From the NCBI GenBank assembly GCA_002361955.1, contig DESK01000011.1:49828-113827 (forward strand): a stretch of DNA of 64,000 nucleotides, written 5' to 3'. The position numbers were made by a program, and so were the translations under genes. Positions within the stretch are counted from its first letter, which is position 1, and each line of letters starts with the position of its first letter. The DNA is from Lachnospiraceae bacterium UBA3316. GTDB lineage: Bacteria; Bacillota; Clostridia; Lachnospirales; Lachnospiraceae. The notes beneath the pieces are model-generated. The model worked only from the letters and a program-made list of their open reading frames with translations, ran no database searches and was not told the DNA's origin. Of this stretch, positions 57,018 to 64,000 are shown piece by piece.

Positions 57018-59105
57018 ATGGAAAGAAAAATGTCTGACAGACAGGAAAAGACAAGGTTGCTTACAAAAGATATTTTCAAAAGTTCACTGCTGGGGGCTGT
57101 AAAGAAGATGGATCCCCGGTATATGCTCGGAACACCGGTCATGTTTGTGGTTGAGGTGGGGGCTGTGCTGGCCCTGCTTTTGACGGTGGCCCCCACGGCC
57201 CTTGGGGACAGCCCACAGGCTGTGGAGGAGCAGAATCTGCGGCTTTACAATGGAATCGTATGCGGACTCCTGTTTCTCACAGTTCTCTTCGCGAATTTCG
57301 CGGAATCTGTGGCGGAGGGCCGGGGAAAGGCCCAGGCGGCGTCCATGAAAAAGACGAGGCAGGATACCGGGGCGCGGCTCCTAGGCCCGGACGGGAAGGA
57401 GACCGCCGTGAGTGCTTCCCTGCTGAAGCGGGGGGACGTCGTCCTGGTAAAGGCAGGGGAGGTCATTCCCGGCGACGGCGAGGTTATCGAGGGGATCGCC
57501 TCTGTGGATGAGTCAGCGATCACGGGAGAGTCCGCGCCTGTTACCAGGGAGGCGGGCACCGATTTTTCTTCTGTCACAGGGGGCACGACGGTGGTCAGCG
57601 ACTGGCTGAAAGTAGAGATCACCTCCCAGCCGGGAGAGTCCTTTCTTGACAAAATGATTTCTCTGGTGGAGGGGGCGTCCCGGCAGAAGACGCCCAATGA
57701 GATCGCTTTGAATACTCTGCTGACGGCGCTGACGGTGATCTTTCTGCTGGTGGTGGCGACGCTGTACCCGTTTGCCCTGTATGCCGGGGTGAGGCTTCCG
57801 GCCTCTGCCATGATCGCCCTGCTGGTCTGCCTGATTCCCACCACCATCGGCGGCCTGTTGTCGGCCATCGGTATAGCCGGGATGGACCGCGTCACCAGGT
57901 TTCATGTGATCGCCATGTCCGGAAAGGCGGTGGAGGCCTGCGGGGACGTGGACACGATGATCCTGGATAAGACAGGAACGATCACCTTCGGAAACCGTCT
58001 GGCCGCAGATTTCTATCCCGTGGGGGGAAAGAAAAAGGAAGATCTGATCGATTACGCGGTACTTTCCTCCCTGTATGACCCCACGCCGGAGGGGAAATCC
58101 ACAGCGGAGCTGGGACGTGGGATGGGAACCAGGGTTGGGGAAATGGAGGGGGAGGAGCCAGAATTCCTGCCGTTTACAGCCCAGTCCAAGATGTCGGGCG
58201 TCAACTTAAAAAGCGGCGTAAGGATCCGCAAAGGCGCGGCGGAGGCCATAAAGGAGATGGTGAGGGCAGAAGGCGGAAGCATACCGGAGGATCTGGACTC
58301 TGTTGTGTCGGAGATTTCCGGATGGGGCGGAACGCCGCTGGTGGTAGCCGCGGACCATGAAATTTACGGGGTTATTTACTTAAAGGATACGGTAAAGCCG
58401 GGGCTGGCGGAGCGGTTTCAGAGGCTGCGCGACATGGGCATCAAGACCATCATGTGCACGGGGGACAATCCGCTGACGGCGGCCACCATAGCGAAGGAGG
58501 CGGGAGTGGACGGCTTTCTTGCGGAGTGCAGGCCGGAGGATAAGATCGAGGCTATCAAAAAGGAGCAGGCGGAGGGCAAGCTGGTGGCTATGACGGGGGA
58601 CGGCACCAACGACGCGCCTGCCCTGGCCCAGGCGGACGTCGGGCTGGCCATGAATTCCGGCACGTCTGCGGCGAAGGAGGCGGCCAACATGGTAGACCTG
58701 GATTCTGACCCCACAAAGATCCTGGAGGTGGTGGAGATCGGAAAACAGCTTCTGATCACCAGGGGAAGCCTGACGACGTTCAGCATCGCCAATGATGTGG
58801 CTAAGTATTTCGCGATCATTCCGGCCATGTTTACCCTGGTAGTTCCCCAGATGCAGGTATTGAATATTATGAGGCTGGCTACGCCTATGTCGGCGATCTT
58901 GTCGGCGCTGATCTTCAACGCCGTCATCATTCCCTGCCTGATTCCCATCGCCATGCGGGGCGTCAAGTACAGACCCATGAGCGCGGAAAAACTTCTTTTG
59001 AAAAATATGGGAATTTACGGCCTTGGGGGGATTTTGTCGCCCTTTATCGGTATCAAGCTGATCGATCTTTTGACGGCTCCCGTTCTGGAGCTGCTCGGAA
59101 TATAA
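57018..59105 (+). CDS. kdpB: Potassium-transporting ATPase ATP-binding subunit KdpB
   Basis: A 695-residue P-type ATPase. The phosphorylated aspartate is D317 in DKTGTITFGN, the actuator motif is TGES, and the hinge MTGDGTNDAPALAQADVG is intact; about seven membrane helices are present. The ATG at 57018 has AGGTGG five bases before it; GTG at 57009 and ATG at 57030 are alternatives. The TGES serine, a phosphorylation target for inhibition in E. coli, is kept. It begins nine bases after kdpA. Confidence 0.96.
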   Translation: MERKMSDRQEKTRLLTKDIFKSSLLGAVKKMDPRYMLGTPVMFVVEVGAVLALLLTVAPTALGDSPQAVEEQNLRLYNGIVCGLLFLTVLFANFAESVAEGRGKAQAASMKKTRQDTGARLLGPDGKETAVSASLLKRGDVVLVKAGEVIPGDGEVIEGIASVDESAITGESAPVTREAGTDFSSVTGGTTVVSDWLKVEITSQPGESFLDKMISLVEGASRQKTPNEIALNTLLTALTVIFLLVVATLYPFALYAGVRLPASAMIALLVCLIPTTIGGLLSAIGIAGMDRVTRFHVIAMSGKAVEACGDVDTMILDKTGTITFGNRLAADFYPVGGKKKEDLIDYAVLSSLYDPTPEGKSTAELGRGMGTRVGEMEGEEPEFLPFTAQSKMSGVNLKSGVRIRKGAAEAIKEMVRAEGGSIPEDLDSVVSEISGWGGTPLVVAADHEIYGVIYLKDTVKPGLAERFQRLRDMGIKTIMCTGDNPLTAATIAKEAGVDGFLAECRPEDKIEAIKKEQAEGKLVAMTGDGTNDAPALAQADVGLAMNSGTSAAKEAANMVDLDSDPTKILEVVEIGKQLLITRGSLTTFSIANDVAKYFAIIPAMFTLVVPQMQVLNIMRLATPMSAILSALIFNAVIIPCLIPIAMRGVKYRPMSAEKLLLKNMGIYGLGGILSPFIGIKLIDLLTAPVLELLGI

Positions 59106-59119
59106 GGAGGATGAATGGA

Positions 59120-59755
59120 ATGAAGCCATTTCTGAAGTGTTTGAGGAGCGCTATCAGCGTATCCCTGGTTATGATGGCAGTCTGCGGCCTGGCCTATCCG
59201 GCGCTGGTAACGGGGATGGGGCAGGTGCTGTTTTCCTGGCAGGCAAATGGAAGCCTGCTCACGGCCCGGGGAGAACGGACGGAGGATCCGGGGCGGGCCG
59301 CAGGTTCCGCGCTGGTGGGCCAGGATTTTTCCGGGAATCCCATGTATCTGCGGGGCAGAATCTCGGAGGGAGGATATGACACCTATGCGAAGGAGGAGGG
59401 AGGCCGCGGAGGTTCGACGGGCAGCGCCAACTACGGCCCCACAGACGAGAGACTTACCCGGCGGGTGGAGAGGGACGTGGAGGAATTTCTGCGCAGCCAT
59501 CCCGGCGTGGAACGGGGAGATATCCCGGCGGATCTTCTCACAGCGTCGGGGTCGGGCCTGGATCCCCACATCTCGCCGGAAGCCGCCGAAATCCAGGTGA
59601 GCGCCGTGGCGCAGGCTTCGGGCCTTGCCGAGGAACGGGTGAGGGAGATCATAGAGAGGCATACGGAAGGGAAGGTTCTGGGCGTGTTTGGGCACGGGAG
59701 AGTCCATGTGCTGAAATGCAATCTGGACATTGCAAAAGCAATGGGAGAGATGTAG
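59120..59755 (+). CDS. kdpC: Potassium-transporting ATPase subunit KdpC
   Basis: A 211-residue subunit, slightly longer than E. coli KdpC (190). It has one N-terminal membrane helix (about residues 12-35) and a soluble part with SALVGQDFSGNPMYLRGR, SANYGPTDERL, the PADLLTASGSGLDPHISPEAA motif that is diagnostic, and VNxL-like VHVLKCNLDIAKA near the end. The ATG at 59120 has GGAGG nine bases upstream. It joins KdpA and KdpB. Its stop is directly followed by the next ATG. Confidence 0.95.
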   Translation: MKPFLKCLRSAISVSLVMMAVCGLAYPALVTGMGQVLFSWQANGSLLTARGERTEDPGRAAGSALVGQDFSGNPMYLRGRISEGGYDTYAKEEGGRGGSTGSANYGPTDERLTRRVERDVEEFLRSHPGVERGDIPADLLTASGSGLDPHISPEAAEIQVSAVAQASGLAEERVREIIERHTEGKVLGVFGHGRVHVLKCNLDIAKAMGEM

Positions 59756-61792
59756 ATGGAAGGCGACGGACGGCCAAGCCCCGAACGGCTTCTGGCCAGG
59801 CTCCATGCGGAAAATGAGAGGGTACATAAGCTGGGGTATGGGAAGCTGAAGATCTTTTTGGGGTTTGCCGCCGGGACGGGGAAGACGTACGCTATGCTGG
59901 AGGCCGCACAGAAGCTGAAGGCCCGGGGGGTGGATGTGGCGGCGGGCTATGTGGAGCCCCACGCAAGGCCGGAGACCATGGAAAAACTGGAGGGGCTGGA
60001 GCAGATTCCAGCCAGGATGGTGGAATATAAAGGGGTGAAGCTCCGGGAGTTTGACCTGGACGGGGCTCTGGCCCGCCGTCCGGGAGTCCTGCTGGTGGAT
60101 GAGCTGGCCCATACGAATGCCCCGGGCTGCAGGCACCAGAAACGGTACCAGGACATCCAGGAGCTGTTAGAGCATGGCATCCAGGTATATACCACGGTAA
60201 ATATCCAGCATCTGGAGAGCCTGAACGATATCGTGGGGGCGATCACCGGGATTGAGGTGCGTGAGCGGATTCCGGACGCGGTGTTTGACCAGGCGGATCA
60301 GGTAAAGCTTGTGGACATCGAGGCGGAAGAGCTGGTGGAACGCATGAAGGAGGGGAAAATCTACCAAAAGGCCCAGGCGGAGAGGGCTCTGGAAAATTTT
60401 TTTACAATGGATAAGCTGGTGGCCCTGCGGGAGATCGCCCTGCGCCGTATGGCCGACCGGGTGAACCGGCTGGCGGAAAAGGAAAAGCTGGTCATGGGAA
60501 CCGGGGAATTTTCCGCAGGGGAGCATGTGCTGGTATGCATCTCCGCCTCCCCGGCCAGCCCCAAAACCATCCGGGCGGGGGCGCGCTTGGCCTTCGCCTT
60601 CCATGCGGACTTTACGGCCCTCTATGTGGAGACAAGGGAATTGCAGAATATGGAGGAAAGCGATAAAAAGCGGCGGGATGAAAACCTTCGCCTGGCCAGG
60701 ACGCTGGGGGCGAAGATCGTGACAGTGTATGGGGAAAATATTTCCAGACAGATTTCGGAATATGCCAGGATCGGAAATGTGACAAAGCTGGTTTTGGGGA
60801 GAACGAACCATAAGATTTGGTTTGGGCAGACGAAGGGGACTCTGGTGGACTGCGTCAGCCAGGCCGTACCGAATATGGATATCTATATTATTCCGGATCT
60901 GAAAAACGGAAGGGGAACGGAGAAGAGCTATAAACCGAAGCACAGAAATACCAGCCAGATCACCAGGATCTCTGCCCCGGATTTTGGAAAGACGGCGGGG
61001 CTTATGGCCTTGTCCACGGTGCTGGGGATCGGCCTTGCGGGGCTTGGATGGACGGAGCCAAATATCATTATGATTTATCTGCTGGGCGTAATGGCGACAG
61101 CCGTGCTGACCAGGGGCTATCTCTGCTCGCTGGCAGCCTCCGCCGTCAGCGTGTTTTTGTTCAACTATTTTTTTACAGGCCCCAGGTTTACCCTGACTGC
61201 AGGCGATTCCAGTTATCCTGTGACCTTCTGTATGATGCTCGCGGTGGGGCTTTTTGGTACCTACATGGTAAATAAGCTGCAAAGTCAGTTTGAGGTGACG
61301 GTGAAGCGGACCTACCGCACGGATATCCTGCTGAATAACAGCAGAAAGCTTCGCAGAATTGACACCAGGGAGGCCGTGGGCAATGAGATCGCAGCCCAGA
61401 TTCAGAAGCTGATGAATTTTACGGTGCTGGTGTATATGAAAGAAGAGGGGAAGATTGGCGCACCCAGGGTTTACCTGAGAAAGGACATACCGGAAGGGGA
61501 GCAGGAGGAAAGAAGGCTTTCCTATACGTCCCCAGAAGAAAAGGCAGTGGCAGGCTGGGTGTTCGGAAACGGGCACCGGGCGGGCTGCACGACCCATACC
61601 CTGCCCAGCGCCAGGGCCATCTATCTGCCTGTGATGGAAGGGGAAAATGTTTCTGCTGTGGTGGGTATGGTTTTGGAGGAGCGCAGGGAGATCGCCCCCT
61701 TTGAATACGGCCTGATCACCGCCATGCTGGATGAGGCAGCGCTGGTGTTGGAGAGGATTGGAAAGATCGAGGAGCTTGGGAGAAAGACGTAA
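59756..61792 (+). CDS. KdpD-like sensor lacking the histidine kinase domain
   Basis: A 678-residue protein with the sensory part of KdpD only: the N-terminal KdpD domain with Walker A FAAGTGKT (about residues 37-44) and VDELAHTNAPG; a Usp domain (about 255-375); a four-helix DUF4118 membrane domain (about 415-510); and a GAF-like domain (about 530-670). It stops where HisKA and HATPase should begin; full KdpD has about 890 residues. The frame ends cleanly, so this is a natural short form. In the Usp domain the motif SxS-X20-FTAxY (S263, S265, F286-Y290) matches exactly the c-di-AMP site described in S. aureus KdpD. It is translationally linked to kdpC. Confidence 0.92.
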   Translation: MEGDGRPSPERLLARLHAENERVHKLGYGKLKIFLGFAAGTGKTYAMLEAAQKLKARGVDVAAGYVEPHARPETMEKLEGLEQIPARMVEYKGVKLREFDLDGALARRPGVLLVDELAHTNAPGCRHQKRYQDIQELLEHGIQVYTTVNIQHLESLNDIVGAITGIEVRERIPDAVFDQADQVKLVDIEAEELVERMKEGKIYQKAQAERALENFFTMDKLVALREIALRRMADRVNRLAEKEKLVMGTGEFSAGEHVLVCISASPASPKTIRAGARLAFAFHADFTALYVETRELQNMEESDKKRRDENLRLARTLGAKIVTVYGENISRQISEYARIGNVTKLVLGRTNHKIWFGQTKGTLVDCVSQAVPNMDIYIIPDLKNGRGTEKSYKPKHRNTSQITRISAPDFGKTAGLMALSTVLGIGLAGLGWTEPNIIMIYLLGVMATAVLTRGYLCSLAASAVSVFLFNYFFTGPRFTLTAGDSSYPVTFCMMLAVGLFGTYMVNKLQSQFEVTVKRTYRTDILLNNSRKLRRIDTREAVGNEIAAQIQKLMNFTVLVYMKEEGKIGAPRVYLRKDIPEGEQEERRLSYTSPEEKAVAGWVFGNGHRAGCTTHTLPSARAIYLPVMEGENVSAVVGMVLEERREIAPFEYGLITAMLDEAALVLERIGKIEELGRKT

Positions 61793-61819
61793 TGCCCTGC
61801 CGAAACAGGGCGCTGCGCC

Positions 61820-63250
61820 TTATCCTTCCTCCCTCCGCTTGTTCCGGGAGCGGGTGAGAGAGAAGGTGAATTCGGAACCTACGCCCTCCGTGCTGACTAC
61901 ATTGATGTTCTCCCCGTGGGCCTGGATGATTTCCTTGGCGATGGAGAGGCCCAGCCCCGTGCCCTTCTTGTCCTTGCCGCGGGAGGAGTCGGTTTTATAG
62001 AACCGCTCCCAGATTTTCTTCAGGCTCTCCTTGGGGATCCCTTCGCCGGTGTCCTTTACGGAGACATAGACCTTCTCATGCTTTTCTGTGGTTTCGATGT
62101 AAATGGCTGACTCCGGGTGGCTGAACTTGATGGCGTTGTCGATCAGGTTGTACAGCACCTGCTGGATTTTTCCCATGTCTGCGGTGACCATCAGGGCCTT
62201 GGCGTCAAAGATCAACTCGATCCGCACCTGCTTTTTCTGGCAGATAACTTCAAAGGTAGCTGCCGTGTTGCGGATCACAGAGTTAATGTCGAAGTCTGTG
62301 ATCTCCAGGTAGGTCTTTTTGTCATCGTAGTTGTTCAGCGTCAGAAGCCCTCTGGTCAGCTTGTTCAGCCGCTCTGTCTCTGTAAGGACGATATTTAAAT
62401 ATTTTTCCTGCATCTCAGGCGGAATCGTGCCGTCCAGGATGGCTTCCAGGTAACCCTTGATCGACGTCAGGGGAGAGCGGAAGTCGTGGGAGATATTCGA
62501 GATAAATTTTCTCTGGTACTCCCCTGATTTGCTGATCTCTCCCGCCATATAGTTCATGGAGGCAGCCAGATAGCCCATCTCGTCCCTGGTCTCCACGGGA
62601 ACCTTGTAATTCAGATTTCCTGCGGCGAATTCGTTGGCCCCGGTGATGATCCTCTGCAGGGGCAGGTAGACGATCAGCGTAAATACCAGCAGGATGATCA
62701 GGGACAGGAGAAAGAGAACGGCAAGGGTAATGTAGTTAATATTTAGAAACGCGTCCTTTTCTTCTGTGAGCTGCTCCATGTCGTAGTGGATGGCGATGTA
62801 GCCCCTGGCCCGGTAGTTTGAGATGATGGGGGACACTACGCTCAGCATATCGGAGGGAAAATGGCCAAAAAAATCTCCCTTCTGATAGTAATTCGCTGCC
62901 AGAAGGGTGGTGTCAAAGCCAGGGATGGATTCCCTGTGCTCCAGGTCGTAGTTTTTGGCAGTATTTAAAAGGATCTCTCCCCGGGTATCCATCAGCCAGA
63001 TCTCTGTGGAATTGCAGTCGGCTAAGGCCTTCAGGCTGTCATAAAAATCCTGCAGGGAGGAATCCTCCCTGTAGGACTGGGCGAGATGGCCGGAGGCGAT
63101 GGAGTTGGCTTCCCGGTACATACTTTCCGTGTGGGATTTGATGAGATGGTTTACCGTCAGGGAGGAGATCAGGGTGGATACGGCAAGAAAGCCCAAAATT
63201 CCAAAGCACAGGTAGGCCAGGAGCAATTTCAGGTAGAGTTTCTTCTTCAT
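61820..63250 (-). CDS. HAMP-domain sensor histidine kinase
   Basis: A 476-residue membrane kinase. Helix 1 is at about residues 8-30, followed by an extracytoplasmic sensor domain (about 31-175), helix 2 (about 176-200), a HAMP domain (about 200-250), and HisKA with H255 in ISHDFRSPLTSIKGYLE. HATPase motifs follow: NLIDNAIKFS, DTGEGIPKE and GTGLGLSIAKEII. Its start overlaps the response regulator by four bases. The signal is unknown. It faces the kdp operon in a convergent way and could serve as kinase for the kinase-less KdpD, but the periplasmic sensor and phosphatase layout also fit an unrelated envelope stress or phosphate system. Confidence 0.93.
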   Translation of the reverse strand: MKKKLYLKLLLAYLCFGILGFLAVSTLISSLTVNHLIKSHTESMYREANSIASGHLAQSYREDSSLQDFYDSLKALADCNSTEIWLMDTRGEILLNTAKNYDLEHRESIPGFDTTLLAANYYQKGDFFGHFPSDMLSVVSPIISNYRARGYIAIHYDMEQLTEEKDAFLNINYITLAVLFLLSLIILLVFTLIVYLPLQRIITGANEFAAGNLNYKVPVETRDEMGYLAASMNYMAGEISKSGEYQRKFISNISHDFRSPLTSIKGYLEAILDGTIPPEMQEKYLNIVLTETERLNKLTRGLLTLNNYDDKKTYLEITDFDINSVIRNTAATFEVICQKKQVRIELIFDAKALMVTADMGKIQQVLYNLIDNAIKFSHPESAIYIETTEKHEKVYVSVKDTGEGIPKESLKKIWERFYKTDSSRGKDKKGTGLGLSIAKEIIQAHGENINVVSTEGVGSEFTFSLTRSRNKRREEG

Positions 63251-63951
63251 CGGTTTTTCACCTCGAATTTATATCCGATGCCCCAGACGGTAGACAGAGA
63301 CCAGGCTTCGTTGTCCTTGATCTTTTCCCTCAGACGCTTGATATGTACGTCCACAGTGCGGGTATCCCCGATGTATTCATAGCCCCAGATATGGTCCAGC
63401 AGCTGCTCCCTGGTAAACACCTGGTTGGGTGAGGAGGCCAGGAAGTAGAGAAGCTCCAGCTCCTTGGGAGGCATATCGATGGTCTTCCCCTTGTAGATTA
63501 CGGAGTAGTTTGTCTGGTTCACCACCAGATCCGGGTACTCCACAATCTTTCCCGTCGGACGGGCGGAGGAGGATTTATCCGGCTGGAAGCGCCGGAGCAC
63601 AGCTTTTACCCGGGCCACCAGCTCCTTGGAGTCAAAGGGCTTGATGATGTAGTCGTCGGCACCCAGCTCCAGTCCCAGTACCTTATCAAAGATTTCCCCT
63701 TTCGCAGAAAGCATGATGATGGGAACGGAGGAGCGCTGGCGGATCTCCCGGCAAACCTGGTAGCCGTCCATGCCGGGCAGCATGAGGTCCAGAAGGATCA
63801 GGTTCGGCGCAAAGGTGTCAAATTCCCGGAGAGCTGCTTCCCCGTCGTTTACAATGCGGGTGTCAAAGCATTCCTTCGTCAGATAGAGGGAAATCAGCTC
63901 CGCGATATTGTTGTCATCGTCTATAATCATTATTTTTTGTCTTGCTGCCAT
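63247..63951 (-). CDS. OmpR/PhoB family response regulator
   Basis: A 234-residue regulator. The receiver domain (about residues 5-120) has the acidic D11-D13 cluster, phospho-acceptor D55 in LLDLMLPGMDGYQV and the switch lysine in DYIIKPFD. A winged-helix DNA-binding domain (about 135-232) ends YIGDTRTVDVHIKRLREKI. An AGGAGAG site precedes the ATG. It heads the RR-HK pair. It is not an obvious KdpE, as it resembles many general clostridial regulators; the target genes are unknown. The last 49 bases of the window hold its leader. Confidence 0.94.
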   Translation of the reverse strand: MAARQKIMIIDDDNNIAELISLYLTKECFDTRIVNDGEAALREFDTFAPNLILLDLMLPGMDGYQVCREIRQRSSVPIIMLSAKGEIFDKVLGLELGADDYIIKPFDSKELVARVKAVLRRFQPDKSSSARPTGKIVEYPDLVVNQTNYSVIYKGKTIDMPPKELELLYFLASSPNQVFTREQLLDHIWGYEYIGDTRTVDVHIKRLREKIKDNEAWSLSTVWGIGYKFEVKNR

Positions 63952-64000
63952 GTTTGTTCTCTCCTGTTCTATTTTAATGATGTTGGGGTCAAAAGCCTTT

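Noticed and set aside
59756..61792. KdpD-like gene as a frameshifted pseudogene
   Set aside because: No kinase motifs occur in any frame after 61792 on the plus strand and the next gene starts on the minus strand 27 bases later, so the short form is intact.

Overview
The window reads as the chromosome of a spore-forming, anaerobic member of the Clostridia, most likely family Lachnospiraceae. Three things point there: the sporulation genes yabP, yabQ and spoIIE sit in the conserved hup-rqcP-yabP-yabQ-divIC-spoIIE-tilS-hpt-ftsH order; there are large secreted Lachnospiraceae-style proteins with FIVAR, LamG and BspA-type leucine-rich repeats; and there are cyclic-di-GMP riboswitches and SipW-type signal peptidases. 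This assignment is inference from gene content; no 16S rRNA gene is present. No phage, transposase, CRISPR array or rRNA operon was seen.

Layout. 1-7.6 kb: housekeeping and sporulation cluster ending in ftsH; spoIIE has its own promoter with a 21-bp spacer and Spo0A-box-like sites. 7.8-19.3 kb: carbohydrate block with a GH13 alpha-glucan hydrolase, a LacI regulator and a 2594-residue secreted GH2 beta-galactosidase. 19.3-21.1 kb: pyruvate kinase and tRNA-Gly(GCC) on the minus strand. 21.3-26.6 kb: a heterodimeric ABC exporter and a B12-binding radical SAM protein. 26.9-32.0 kb: a sugar-acid operon (GntP permease, IlvD/Edd dehydratase, KDPG aldolase, KDG kinase) giving a semi-phosphorylative Entner-Doudoroff route. 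32.1-43.3 kb: a cell-surface locus behind two tandem c-di-GMP-I riboswitches: a transglutaminase-like surface protein, a small lipoprotein, two SipW signal peptidases and three proteins with SipW-type (TasA/camelysin-like) signal peptides. 43.4-52.8 kb: exonuclease, VanW protein, HypE-like fragment, Lrp regulator with aminotransferase, trmL, a DUF885 protein, shikimate kinase and murA. 52.9-55.2 kb: rpmG-secE-nusG-rplK-rplA with two L1-binding-site mimics. 55.3-64 kb: kdpABC, a KdpD-like sensor without a kinase domain, and a convergent two-component system.

The most interesting parts are: (1) the riboswitch-led surface-fibre locus with two SipW peptidases and three putative substrates; (2) the kinase-less KdpD, which keeps an exact c-di-AMP-binding motif; (3) two families of dispersed, structured intergenic repeats, one of which supplies the C-terminus of the sugar-acid dehydratase; (4) a LamG domain inserted inside the catalytic barrel of the giant beta-galactosidase. 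All functions are read from sequence motifs and synteny; no database search was run.
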